A DNA stretch of 64,000 nucleotides from Romeriopsis navalis LEGE 11480 (GTDB lineage: Bacteria; Cyanobacteriota; Cyanobacteriia; Leptolyngbyales; Leptolyngbyaceae): the NCBI RefSeq assembly GCF_015207035.1, contig NZ_JADEXQ010000007.1, positions 42,688 through 106,687 of the forward strand. Direction: 5' to 3'. The position numbers and the translations under genes are program-made. Numbering within the stretch: position 1 is the first letter of the stretch; every line of letters begins with the position of its first letter. The notes under the pieces are model-generated. The model saw nothing but the letters and a program-made list of their open reading frames with translations, ran no database searches and was not told the origin of the DNA. Below are positions 39,340 to 47,663 of the stretch, one piece after another.

Positions 39340-40251
39340 ATGGATATGCTGGTTGATACCGCTCAATTACGCCTAGTTCTGTCAACTTGGTTGGCGGAGA
39401 ATCTGCCATCGGAGTCCTGGCAGTGGCTATCGCAGCAGGTGCAAGCCGTTGAACATAGCGCATCGGATCGAACCTTATTTACGACCTTTAGTCTAATTAC
39501 GCGCCGGGTGGGTAAAGCGGATTTATGCCTGAACGCGGCGCAATTTGCGACGGCTCAAACTCTCTGTCCGGGTTGGGAGCCGCAACGCTGGAGCGTTGAT
39601 CAGGCGGCACGATCGTGGTTATTGCTCCATTTGCCCCAAGCGGATGAACTGCAAGTCAAGCATCGGATTGAGCAGCTGTTTACGACATCGGGGTTGCAAG
39701 AGTTGATCGCCTTGCATCAGACTTTGCCGCTCTTGCCCTATCCCGATCGCTATCGCTTTTGGGCCGATGAAGGGGTGCGCAGTCATATGAAAGGTGTGTT
39801 TGACGCGATTGTTCTGCGTAATGCCTATCCCACCCAGCATTTTGATCAAGATGCTTGGAATCAGATGGTGTTGAAGACGCTATTTGTGGAAAGTGAGTTG
39901 CAGCCGATTTATGGCTTTGATGGGCGGCGCAATGCGCAGTTGGCGCGGATGGCGATCGACTACGTACATGAGCGATGGGCCGCAAAACGTCGGATTACAC
40001 CAGAGTTGTGGCGTTTGGTCGCACCCTATATTGATGATCTGATGCTGGTGGATTTAAAGGCTGGTTTGGCTATGGATGATTTGGTGCAGCGAGAAGCGAT
40101 CGGATTGTGCTGCGTTGAGTCGCAATTGCCAGCGGCGATTGCATTGTTGGCACCGTATCCCGGCTTGGTGACCCGAGTGGCGGCGATTGACTGGGGCGAT
40201 ATTTGTGCGCGGCGATCAGTCGTGATGTCGGCTGATCCCATCGCGGTGTAG
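39340..40251 (+). CDS. eboA: EboA domain-containing protein
   Basis: The 303-residue protein has no catalytic motif that I can name and is predicted helical. Its identity rests on resemblance to the EboA family (for example WLAENLPSESWQWL and YPDRYRFWADEGVRSHMKGVFDAI) and on its place as first gene of an intact ebo operon. In Nostoc punctiforme the ebo genes are reported to be needed for moving a scytonemin precursor to the periplasm. The gene's own role is unknown. Confidence 0.85.
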   Translation: MDMLVDTAQLRLVLSTWLAENLPSESWQWLSQQVQAVEHSASDRTLFTTFSLITRRVGKADLCLNAAQFATAQTLCPGWEPQRWSVDQAARSWLLLHLPQADELQVKHRIEQLFTTSGLQELIALHQTLPLLPYPDRYRFWADEGVRSHMKGVFDAIVLRNAYPTQHFDQDAWNQMVLKTLFVESELQPIYGFDGRRNAQLARMAIDYVHERWAAKRRITPELWRLVAPYIDDLMLVDLKAGLAMDDLVQREAIGLCCVESQLPAAIALLAPYPGLVTRVAAIDWGDICARRSVVMSADPIAV

Positions 40252-40348
40252 TTGATTGACTGAGGCCGGATAGGTCTCCCTGACGGTCTAGCGGCTATTT
40301 GATCGGCCTTGATTGGCGAAATGTATTTGCTGTTTATTTGTTAATCCG

Positions 40349-41293
40349 ATGACTGACTTTAGTAATCTTCCCCAGGTGCCGATGTGCATTGACCCGCATA
40401 TCCATATGACGGCGCGGACGACCTATGACTATCTCGTCATGCAGCAGTATGGCATTGTGGCGATTATTGAGCCGTCGTTTTGGTTGGGACAACCACGGAC
40501 TAGTGCTGGTAGCTTCCGCGATTACTTCAATATGTTGGTTGGTTGGGAGCGCTTTCGGGCCGCCCAGTTTGGCATTCGACACTATTGCACAATTTCGCTG
40601 AACCCGAAAGAAGCCAATAATCCGGCCGTCGCGGATGAAGTGATTGACCTATTGCCACTGTACTTGTGCAAAGAAGGGGTGGTGGCAATTGGTGAGATTG
40701 GCTACGACTCAATGACGGAAGTGGAAGATAAGTACTTCCGCATCCAGCTAGAGATGGCGAAGGAATTCGATAAGCTCGCCTTGATTCATACGCCGCATCG
40801 GAATAAGAAGGCGGGCACGCTGCAAAGTATGGCGGTTTGTCTGGAGCATGGTATTGATCCCCGCAAAGTGATTGTGGACCACGCGAATGAAGAGACCGTC
40901 AAAGATATTCTCGATCAAGGTTTCTGGTGCGCGTTCTCGATTTATCCCCAGACCAAAATGGGGAACGAGCGCATGGTGGATTTGGTGAAGCAGTACGGTA
41001 GCGAACGCATTATTGTCGATAGCGCGGCGGACTGGGGCATTAGTGATCCCTTGGCAGTGCCAAAGACTATGCAGCTGATGATTGACCGGGGAATTAGCCC
41101 CGCTGCCGCCGAGGCGGTTTGTTATGGCAATGCCCTCGCGGCCTACGGTCAGAGTGGTGAAATGTGTGAGGCGGATTGGCTCAATCCTGACCCGATCGAT
41201 CAGCGGCAGTTATTTGATGGGAACTCGGTACTGCGTGGCCAAGCGCCAGTCATTCCGGCGTTGTCGCCCCAGGATTCATTGATTATTCAGTAG
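40349..41293 (+). CDS. eboB: EboB, TatD-family metal-dependent hydrolase
   Basis: A 314-residue amidohydrolase-fold protein. The metal motif CIDPHIHMTARTTYD begins the barrel, and IGEIGYDS, LIHTPHR and IVDHANEET supply later ligands. A final IVDSAADWGISDP matches the TatD-like ending. Start ATG 40349 (MTDFSNLPQVP) is favoured over 40313. It lies about 97 bases after eboA and 74 bases before eboC. Confidence 0.9.
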   Translation: MTDFSNLPQVPMCIDPHIHMTARTTYDYLVMQQYGIVAIIEPSFWLGQPRTSAGSFRDYFNMLVGWERFRAAQFGIRHYCTISLNPKEANNPAVADEVIDLLPLYLCKEGVVAIGEIGYDSMTEVEDKYFRIQLEMAKEFDKLALIHTPHRNKKAGTLQSMAVCLEHGIDPRKVIVDHANEETVKDILDQGFWCAFSIYPQTKMGNERMVDLVKQYGSERIIVDSAADWGISDPLAVPKTMQLMIDRGISPAAAEAVCYGNALAAYGQSGEMCEADWLNPDPIDQRQLFDGNSVLRGQAPVIPALSPQDSLIIQ

Positions 41294-41367
41294 ATTGACG
41301 ACCTTTCCCGATCGCCTTGATGGGGAGCAGGAGAGGCCAATTTTTGTCTTTACCGCATTTACCCGCC

Positions 41368-42294
41368 ATGCAAGCGACTCAGCAACCACCTTTTCATCTT
41401 CGGCCGTATCTGCAAATGCTGCGTCCGGCCAACATTGTCACGGCTTGGGCCGATATCCTGGTCGGGTATGGGGCCACAGGTTTGGTGCAAACCGATCCAA
41501 GCCAGATATGGCCAACTTTGAGTGGGATTGTGCCGCTGCTCTGGTTGCTCCTGGCGACGACGGGGCTATACGGTGGTGGGATTGTCTTTAACGATGTTTT
41601 CGATGCGGAGCTCGATGCGGTCGAACGGCCGGAACGGCCCATTCCGAGTGGACGAGCGACGTTGAATTACGGCATTTTTCTGGGTACGGTACTGCTGCTG
41701 GGGGCGATTGTGGCGGCGGCCCAAGTTTCGCTGCTAAGTGCTGAAATTGCCTGCGTGGTGGCGTTTAGTGCCTTGACCTATGACGCGATCGGTAAGCATC
41801 ATCCCGTATTTGGCCCGCTGAATATGGGGCTGTGTCGTGGGGGCAATTGGCTATTGGGTATGAGTGTGGTGCCGGGGGCGATGCTGCATCACGGGGTGAT
41901 TGTGTTGGTGCCGATCGTCTATATTGCGGCGATTACCCTGATGAGTCGAGGGGAGGTGGACGGTGGTGATCGCCTGGCCAGCCAGATCGCTTTGGGCCTA
42001 CTGCTGACTGTGGCGATCGGCTTGATGGCACTGACGTTGCTGCCGGACTATATCTGGCTGAGTATGTTGCCGCTGGGCCTGATTTGGTTGGGGCTGGTGC
42101 TGCCTGCTTTTATCAAAGCGACGACCAGTCTGACCCCTGACTTGATTCGTCAAGCGGTGCGCACCGGAGTCATTAGTCTGATTGCTTTGGATGCAGCGAC
42201 GGTGGCTGGATTTAGCGGTTGGCTGTACGGCGGTGTGGTGCTGGCGCTGCTGCCGCTGTCTCGCTGGTTGGCCAGTCGGTTTGCGGTGACCTAA
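41368..42294 (+). CDS. eboC: EboC, UbiA-family membrane prenyltransferase
   Basis: A 308-residue polytopic protein with about eight helices. It carries the first aspartate-rich motif NDVFDAELDAVERPERPIPSGR, characteristic of UbiA prenyltransferases, and a second region (FSALTYDAIGKHHPVFG). It would attach a polyprenyl chain to an acceptor within the membrane. Substrates are unknown. ATG 41368 (MQATQQPP) is chosen; ATG 41320 would add 16 residues. Confidence 0.9.
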   Translation: MQATQQPPFHLRPYLQMLRPANIVTAWADILVGYGATGLVQTDPSQIWPTLSGIVPLLWLLLATTGLYGGGIVFNDVFDAELDAVERPERPIPSGRATLNYGIFLGTVLLLGAIVAAAQVSLLSAEIACVVAFSALTYDAIGKHHPVFGPLNMGLCRGGNWLLGMSVVPGAMLHHGVIVLVPIVYIAAITLMSRGEVDGGDRLASQIALGLLLTVAIGLMALTLLPDYIWLSMLPLGLIWLGLVLPAFIKATTSLTPDLIRQAVRTGVISLIALDAATVAGFSGWLYGGVVLALLPLSRWLASRFAVT

Positions 42295-42348
42295 TGATTT
42301 AGCGCGAGATTTCCTGTCGGTGTTCATTTATCCAGATGACTAAATCCT

Positions 42349-43653
42349 ATGTCCCAATTCACGCCGAGTCGCCCAATTCCCTCACCCCTGACGGCACCCT
42401 TCAGTGCACTCCAGCAGTCAGTGACGGTGACGTTTGATTATCAGGTGCATTTCACGTTCAATTTGTTTGACTGTGAGAATGACTTGCTCCGCGATGTGCT
42501 GAATCCGCGATCGACGGCAAAAATTGCGGTTGAATCCGTTAACGGCGCACCCATTAGCGACGATGCAGTGAATCACGAACCCGTTAACTGCATCGTGGTG
42601 GTGGACGGGGGCCTGCTCACATCGATGCCAGATTTAGTCGCGCAAATTCAGCGTTATGCCGATCACCACAGGGCGGCGATACGGCTCAAAGTTGCGCCCT
42701 TGGTGATTGCGGGTGGAGAAGCAATTAAAAACGATCCCAACCAAGTCCAGACGGTACAGCAGTTGATTCATGCTGTGGGGCTTTGTCGCCATTCCTATGT
42801 GGTGGCGATCGGCGGCGGTGCCTTACTGGATATGGCCGGCTATGCGGCGGCGACGGCGCACCGGGGGATTCGCTTATTGCGTGTGCCGACAACGGTGCTC
42901 GCCCAAGATGACTCCGGGGTCGGGGTGAAAAATGGCGTGAATGCCTTTGGCAAGAAGAACTTTCTGGGGACGTTTAGCCCGCCGGATGCGGTCATTAATG
43001 ATGCCGCATTTTTGCTCAATCTGCCGCAGCGTGATTGGATCGCGGGGATTGCTGAAGCGGTGAAAGTCGCGCTGATTAAAGACGCACCGTTTTTTGATTG
43101 GATTTGTCAGCATGCCGCGGCGTTGGTCAATCGCGACTTGGATGTGATGCAGCAGTTAATCTATCGCTCTTGTCAACATCACTTAACGCATATTGGTACC
43201 TATGGCGATCCGTTTGAAATGGGCTCCTCACGGCCGTTGGATTTTGGGCATTGGTCGGCTCATCGGTTGGAGCATTTAACCCACTACCGGTTGCGTCATG
43301 GTGAGGCGGTGGCGATCGGCATGGCCCTCGATAGTACCTATTCCTTCCTGATTGGAGAGTTAGATAAAGCAGGCTGGAATCAAATCCTGAGCCTCTTAGA
43401 TACCTTGGGCTTTGCCCTCACGGTACCAGAACTGACGGAATTTGCGGATGTCCCGATGCACCCCCAGTCCGTATTCTCTGGTCTGCATGAGTTTCGCGAA
43501 CATCTGGGGGGAGAACTGACTCTGATGTTGTTGCGGGCGATCGGCCAAGGCTTTGAGGTGCATCAGGTGGATATTGAGTTATACCAGCAGGCGATTCGGT
43601 TACTCGAAACGATCGCCCGACCACAGACAATGCTGCAGGAGATTGCGTCATGA
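42349..43653 (+). CDS. eboD: EboD, 3-dehydroquinate-synthase-like sugar phosphate cyclase
   Basis: A 434-residue protein of the dehydroquinate synthase superfamily. It has the NAD region VVAIGGGALLDMAGYAAAT, PTTVLAQDDSGVGVKNGVN and the metal-binding part LRHGEAVAIGM. The normal AroB is shorter, and the context argues for a specialised cyclase rather than the shikimate enzyme. Its stop overlaps the eboE start by four bases (ATGA), so the two are translationally coupled. Confidence 0.9.
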   Translation: MSQFTPSRPIPSPLTAPFSALQQSVTVTFDYQVHFTFNLFDCENDLLRDVLNPRSTAKIAVESVNGAPISDDAVNHEPVNCIVVVDGGLLTSMPDLVAQIQRYADHHRAAIRLKVAPLVIAGGEAIKNDPNQVQTVQQLIHAVGLCRHSYVVAIGGGALLDMAGYAAATAHRGIRLLRVPTTVLAQDDSGVGVKNGVNAFGKKNFLGTFSPPDAVINDAAFLLNLPQRDWIAGIAEAVKVALIKDAPFFDWICQHAAALVNRDLDVMQQLIYRSCQHHLTHIGTYGDPFEMGSSRPLDFGHWSAHRLEHLTHYRLRHGEAVAIGMALDSTYSFLIGELDKAGWNQILSLLDTLGFALTVPELTEFADVPMHPQSVFSGLHEFREHLGGELTLMLLRAIGQGFEVHQVDIELYQQAIRLLETIARPQTMLQEIAS

Positions 43654-44951
43654 AAGTTGCCAATTCACCCTTTCATTTAACCTATTGCACGAATATTCAT
43701 CCCGGTGAGACTTGGGCTGAGGTATGGCACAACTTGCAGACTTATCTGCCGCAGTTGAAGCAGCGGCTATCGCCGAACGCCCCTTTGGGGATTGGCCTGC
43801 GGCTGGCGGACTGTGCGAGTCGGGAGATTTTGCAGGGAGATAATCTGGGCCAGTTACAGCAGTGGTTGCTGGCGCAAGATCTCTACGTATTTACGCTGAA
43901 TGGCTTTCCCTACGGCAGTTTCCATCATCAAGTGGTGAAAGATCAGGTGTATGCACCGGACTGGTTCACCGACGATCGATTGGCTTATACGCAGCGGTTG
44001 GTTCGGATTTTGGCAGCATTGCTGCCGGATGAAATTGAAGGCAGTATCTCCACATTGCCAATTTCCTATAAACCTTGGTGGTCTAACCCGGCGGAGTTGG
44101 AGCTCAACAATATGCGGGCCGCGCGGCAGCTGGCGACGATCGCGGATGACTTAGCCAATTTGTATGCCAGTACCGGCAAGAAAATTCATCTGGGGCTAGA
44201 ACCGGAGCCGGATGGCCTGATCGAAAATAGCCAGGAAGTGATTGCTTGGTTCGATCGATACCTCTTGCCCGTTGGTTCCCAAGTCCTGCAACGGACCCAA
44301 GGGCTTTCCTATGAAGCGACTTGCCAAATGCTCCTGCGCCATATCCAGGTTTGCTATGACACCTGCCACTTTGCCGTGGAATTTGAAGATCCGATTGTCG
44401 CGATCGAGCGACTGACAAATCATGGGATTGGCTTAAGCAAAATTCAGTTGAGTGCGGCTGTCCGATTCGCCATTCCGGCCGCGCTGGACGATCGACAGCA
44501 ATTGGTGAAGCAGTTGCAGCCCTTTGCCGAATCGACTTACCTCCACCAAGTGATTGCCCGCCAGCCCGATGGCCAACTTGAACGATTTCGAGATTTGGAA
44601 CAAGCCTTGCCATACTTGCTGGATACGACGGCCGATGAATGGCGGACGCATTTTCATGTGCCGTTGTTTATTCGGGACTATCCGGCGATGAGTTCGACCC
44701 AGGCGGATATTCAAACCGTACTGAACTATTTAAAGAAGAATCCGGTGTGTCAACACCTGGAAATTGAGACCTATACCTGGGAAGTCTTGCCCAATGCGAT
44801 GAAGTTGGATATCACGACCTCGATTCAGCGGGAGTATGAGTGGGTGCTCGGCGTACTTAACGGGAAGCCGAAACCGCGATCGGTGCCGCCGCTGCGCCAG
44901 GATTTGCGCTTATTTTCCGCTCCATGTGCCACCCCTCAACTGCTGTACTAA
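43650..44951 (+). CDS. eboE: EboE, xylose-isomerase-like TIM-barrel protein
   Basis: A 433-residue protein related to sugar-phosphate isomerase/epimerase barrels. Likely metal ligands fall in GLEPEPDGLIE and VCYDTCHFAVEFED. It fits the EboE family by position and length. The reaction is not known. It overlaps eboD by four bases and is followed by eboF after about 75 bases. Confidence 0.88.
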   Translation: MKVANSPFHLTYCTNIHPGETWAEVWHNLQTYLPQLKQRLSPNAPLGIGLRLADCASREILQGDNLGQLQQWLLAQDLYVFTLNGFPYGSFHHQVVKDQVYAPDWFTDDRLAYTQRLVRILAALLPDEIEGSISTLPISYKPWWSNPAELELNNMRAARQLATIADDLANLYASTGKKIHLGLEPEPDGLIENSQEVIAWFDRYLLPVGSQVLQRTQGLSYEATCQMLLRHIQVCYDTCHFAVEFEDPIVAIERLTNHGIGLSKIQLSAAVRFAIPAALDDRQQLVKQLQPFAESTYLHQVIARQPDGQLERFRDLEQALPYLLDTTADEWRTHFHVPLFIRDYPAMSSTQADIQTVLNYLKKNPVCQHLEIETYTWEVLPNAMKLDITTSIQREYEWVLGVLNGKPKPRSVPPLRQDLRLFSAPCATPQLLY

Positions 44952-45026
44952 GCGCGCGCCACCTGGTGGCCGTGATTGCCGGTTTGAGTCTGGGGCGGCA
45001 ATTGCAAAATTTGACGACTGCAAAAG

Positions 45027-46436
45027 ATGGGATTTCCCAAGCTACTGGAAAAGAATGTCATGCTCCAAAAGACGGTTGTACTCAACGTTGTGGGATTTAC
45101 CCCAGCTTTTCTGGGGGAACATACACCGAAAATTACGGCTTGGGCGGAGCGGGGTAAAATGGCCTCGATCGAGCCCCCGCTGCCGGCGGTTACCTGTACG
45201 GCCCAAGCGGCTTACCTGACGGGAAAGCCGGCGAGTGACCACGGCATTGTGGCGAATGGTTGGTACTTCCGTGATGAATGTGAAGTGAAATTTTGGCGGC
45301 AGTCCAACAACCTGGTGGAATCCGCAAAAATCTGGGATATTGCTCGCCAACTTGATCCCACCTTTACCTGTGCCAACCTGTTCTGGTGGTACAACATGTA
45401 TTCGACGGCGGATTATACGGTGACGCCGCGTCCGATGTATCCGGCGGATGGGCGCAAGATGCCCGATATCTATACCCAACCGGCGGATCTGCGCTCCCAG
45501 CTCCAGCAGGATCTCGGCCAGTTTCCCCTCTTCAAATTCTGGGGACCTGCAACGACGGTCGCCTCCAGCCAGTGGATTGCTGACTCCGCCAAATGGATCG
45601 AAGCACGGCATAGTCCGACGTTGACGCTGGTTTACCTGCCTCATCTGGATTACTGCGCGCAGAAAATTGGCCCTGATCCGGCGGCGATCGCCCCCGATCT
45701 GCAGGAAATTGATGCGGTTGTGGGTGATTTGATTGATTTCTACGAACGGCGTGGGGCGCAGGTGATACTGCTCTCGGAATATGGCATTACGCCGGTCAAT
45801 CAGCCGGTGCATCTGAATCGGGTCCTGCGTGAAGCGGGTCTGCTACAGGTGCGGGAAGAACTTGGCCTGGAACTGCCAGACGTTGGGGCGAGTAAGGCAT
45901 TTGCGGTGGCTGATCATCAGTTGGCTCATATATATATCAATGAGCCGGATGTGTACGATCGGGTCAAAACCCTGCTGGAACAGACATCAGGCGTTGCGAA
46001 AGTGCTTGATGATGCCGGGAAGCAGCAATATCAGCTTGATCATCCTCGGGCCGGGGAATTGGTCGCAGTTGCGGCGCCAGAAGCCTGGTTTACCTACTAT
46101 TACTGGCTCGATGACCGGCGGGCCCCAGATTTTGCGCGGACGGTCGATATTCACCGGAAACCCGGCTATGACCCCGTTGAACTGTTTATAAACCCTGACA
46201 TCAAGTTGCCGCAGTTAAAAATTGCTAAAACGTTACTCAAACGGAAGCTCGGTGGCCGATCATTGATGGATTTGACGCCCTTAGACGCGACCTTGGTCCG
46301 GGGTGGGCATGGTCATATTCCGCCGAGCAAAACCGATCGACCATTGCTGATCACCCGTCAGGACGGGCATCTTAACCATGATGCGATTATGGCAGTAGAT
46401 GTATTTAATGTGATTTTGAACCATCTAAAGGGATAG
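45027..46436 (+). CDS. eboF: EboF, alkaline phosphatase / type I phosphodiesterase family protein
   Basis: A 469-residue member of the nucleotide pyrophosphatase/phosphodiesterase group. Landmarks are LNVVGFTPAFLGEHTPKI near the start, LVYLPHLDYCAQKIGPDP, LLSEYGITPVNQPVHLN and RGGHGHIPPS, which fit metal ligation by Asp/His residues. Start 45027 is used; ATG 45060 (MLQKTVVLNVVG) is a good alternative and closer to relatives. It closes the ebo operon. Confidence 0.88.
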   Translation: MGFPKLLEKNVMLQKTVVLNVVGFTPAFLGEHTPKITAWAERGKMASIEPPLPAVTCTAQAAYLTGKPASDHGIVANGWYFRDECEVKFWRQSNNLVESAKIWDIARQLDPTFTCANLFWWYNMYSTADYTVTPRPMYPADGRKMPDIYTQPADLRSQLQQDLGQFPLFKFWGPATTVASSQWIADSAKWIEARHSPTLTLVYLPHLDYCAQKIGPDPAAIAPDLQEIDAVVGDLIDFYERRGAQVILLSEYGITPVNQPVHLNRVLREAGLLQVREELGLELPDVGASKAFAVADHQLAHIYINEPDVYDRVKTLLEQTSGVAKVLDDAGKQQYQLDHPRAGELVAVAAPEAWFTYYYWLDDRRAPDFARTVDIHRKPGYDPVELFINPDIKLPQLKIAKTLLKRKLGGRSLMDLTPLDATLVRGGHGHIPPSKTDRPLLITRQDGHLNHDAIMAVDVFNVILNHLKG

Positions 46437-46562
46437 ATTCTGATCATAAGTTTAATCAGTTAGACTCATAGAGTTCAACCGATTGACTAATGCCTACTAA
46501 TATTTCCTGGCGGGGGATTGAACGAATTTTGCGGATATTTTCGCAAGTTTCTCAGATTTTCC

Positions 46563-46628
46563 TGTGCAGTTAAAATTTTCTCGACTATAATCACGGCACA
46601 CAAATCAATTTACTCAAAGGAAAAGCTC
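46563..46628 (+). promoter_or_regulatory. Probable promoter and ribosome-binding site of the HU gene
   Basis: TATAAT at 46586-46591 is a consensus -10 element, with a weak -35-like TGTGCA 17 bases earlier (46563-46568). An AAAGGA Shine-Dalgarno stretch lies just before GTG 46629. Confidence 0.6.
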
Positions 46629-46922
46629 GTGAACAAAGGCGAATTGGTTGATGCAATTGCATCCAAGGCTTCCGTAACTAAGAAAGAAGCTGACTCGATC
46701 GTGACTGCAATGATCGACACAATCATGGAAACTGTCTCTAAGCAAGATAAAGTGACTTTGGTTGGTTTCGGTACATTTGAAGCCCGTGACCGCAAGGCAC
46801 GTGAAGGCCGCAATCCTAGCACTGGCCAAGCGATCAAGATCCCTGCAACAACTGTGCCTGCGTTTTCCGCTGGTAAGATGTTCAAGGAGCAAGTTGCTGC
46901 AACAAAGAAAAAGAAGAAGTAA
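46629..46922 (+). CDS. hup: HU family DNA-binding protein
   Basis: HU is an abundant nucleoid protein that bends DNA non-specifically. The 97-residue protein matches throughout: MNKGELVDAIASKASVTKKEAD, VTLVGFGTFEARDRKAREGRNPSTG and IPATTVPAFSAGKMFKE. It ends in a KKKKK tail. The start is GTG 46629, supported by the Shine-Dalgarno sequence and by family alignment; the longer open frame is not protein-like. A strong terminator follows. Confidence 0.96.
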   Translation: MNKGELVDAIASKASVTKKEADSIVTAMIDTIMETVSKQDKVTLVGFGTFEARDRKAREGRNPSTGQAIKIPATTVPAFSAGKMFKEQVAATKKKKK

Positions 46923-47005
46923 TTTTACCAGTCGATTAGCTGGAGTATCCAGCTTCACTGGAGCAAAAAGTCGGTTTGTACAATCGACTATAAGCAATCT
47001 TTAAG

Positions 47006-47041
47006 AGCGTTATTCAGCTATGGGGCTGGATAGCGCTTTTT
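47006..47041 (+). terminator. Terminator after HU
   Basis: A 13-base-pair stem (47006-47018 with 47025-47037, two G-U pairs) and a six-base loop, followed by TTTTT. It is about 85 bases past the HU stop. Confidence 0.85.
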
Positions 47042-47212
47042 GCTGTGGGTGAATAATTTTCATGGGTAGAGAAATTATGGGGCGCTTGGCCATCATGGGA
47101 TTGCTGAACCTGACCTTGGGTGCGCGCGCTAATGCCGCTTGTGATGGCTGCCGCTTGTGATGGGCGCGCTGGTCCGCTTGAGCTGAATGGCAACAAGATG
47201 GCGATCCGATAG

Positions 47213-47500
47213 CTAGGGGATAAATTGAATTAATTTCACTTGCGGGGAAGTAAGGTCGGCATAATTTGTGGCGCGGCTTTCCAGGGTTTGGAGTTGGCCG
47301 ATCGCGAGTCCACAAGGACGGCCATATTTTGCCTTGACCCGATCGCTGGCAATGTTGAGGGCGGTGCGCGATCGCTCGACAAAATCGGTGAGGGTGTAAG
47401 TCGCTCCGGGTTCAAAGTACTCTTGGACAATGAGGGATGGAGAATAGCAAGTTTCTTGCTGACCATCGGGCCATTCAATTTTGAAGCGGATTTCTGGCAT
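47213..47500 (-). CDS. MSMEG_0570 family nitrogen-starvation response protein
   Basis: A 95-residue protein that starts MPEIRFKIEWPDGQQETCYSPS and ends in IASDRVKAKYGRPCGLAIGQLQTLE. I recognise it as the small MSMEG_0570 family, found with Nit1 clusters. Its biochemical role is unknown. ATG 47500 is chosen over an upstream in-frame start at 47578, as family members begin at MPE. It is divergent from the LuxR gene, and an NtcA box lies between them. Confidence 0.88.
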   Translation of the reverse strand: MPEIRFKIEWPDGQQETCYSPSLIVQEYFEPGATYTLTDFVERSRTALNIASDRVKAKYGRPCGLAIGQLQTLESRATNYADLTSPQVKLIQFIP

Positions 47501-47581
47501 GTCTGCTCCGGAATCTAGTGGATGTGGGGTTGGACAAAATTGCGGCTGCTTTCCTTTATCCAATGACTGGTATGGCAAGGT

Positions 47582-47597
47582 TGTACTGTTTGATACA
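47582..47597. promoter_or_regulatory. NtcA-binding site, TGTA-N8-TACA
   Basis: TGTACTGTTTGATACA is a perfect NtcA consensus. It lies between the leftward MSMEG_0570 gene and the rightward LuxR gene. The -10 spacing is not clear in either direction: a TAGTAT lies 33 bases away rightward (47630-47635), and GATAAA (47560-47555) lies 22 bases away leftward. Confidence 0.75.
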
Positions 47598-47663
47598 AAG
47601 TTGGGTCACCCTTTTCGCTTCAATTTGAATAGTATCCCGCTGCCATTTACTGCGCCTCGCTAA

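Noticed and set aside
45042..45812. 256-codon minus-strand frame opposite eboF
   Set aside because: Its Arg/Ile-rich translation looks non-protein-like and eboF is a well-supported family member.
46518..46628. N-terminal extension of HU
   Set aside because: The 37 added residues are not HU-like and cover the promoter and Shine-Dalgarno sequence; GTG 46629 fits the family.
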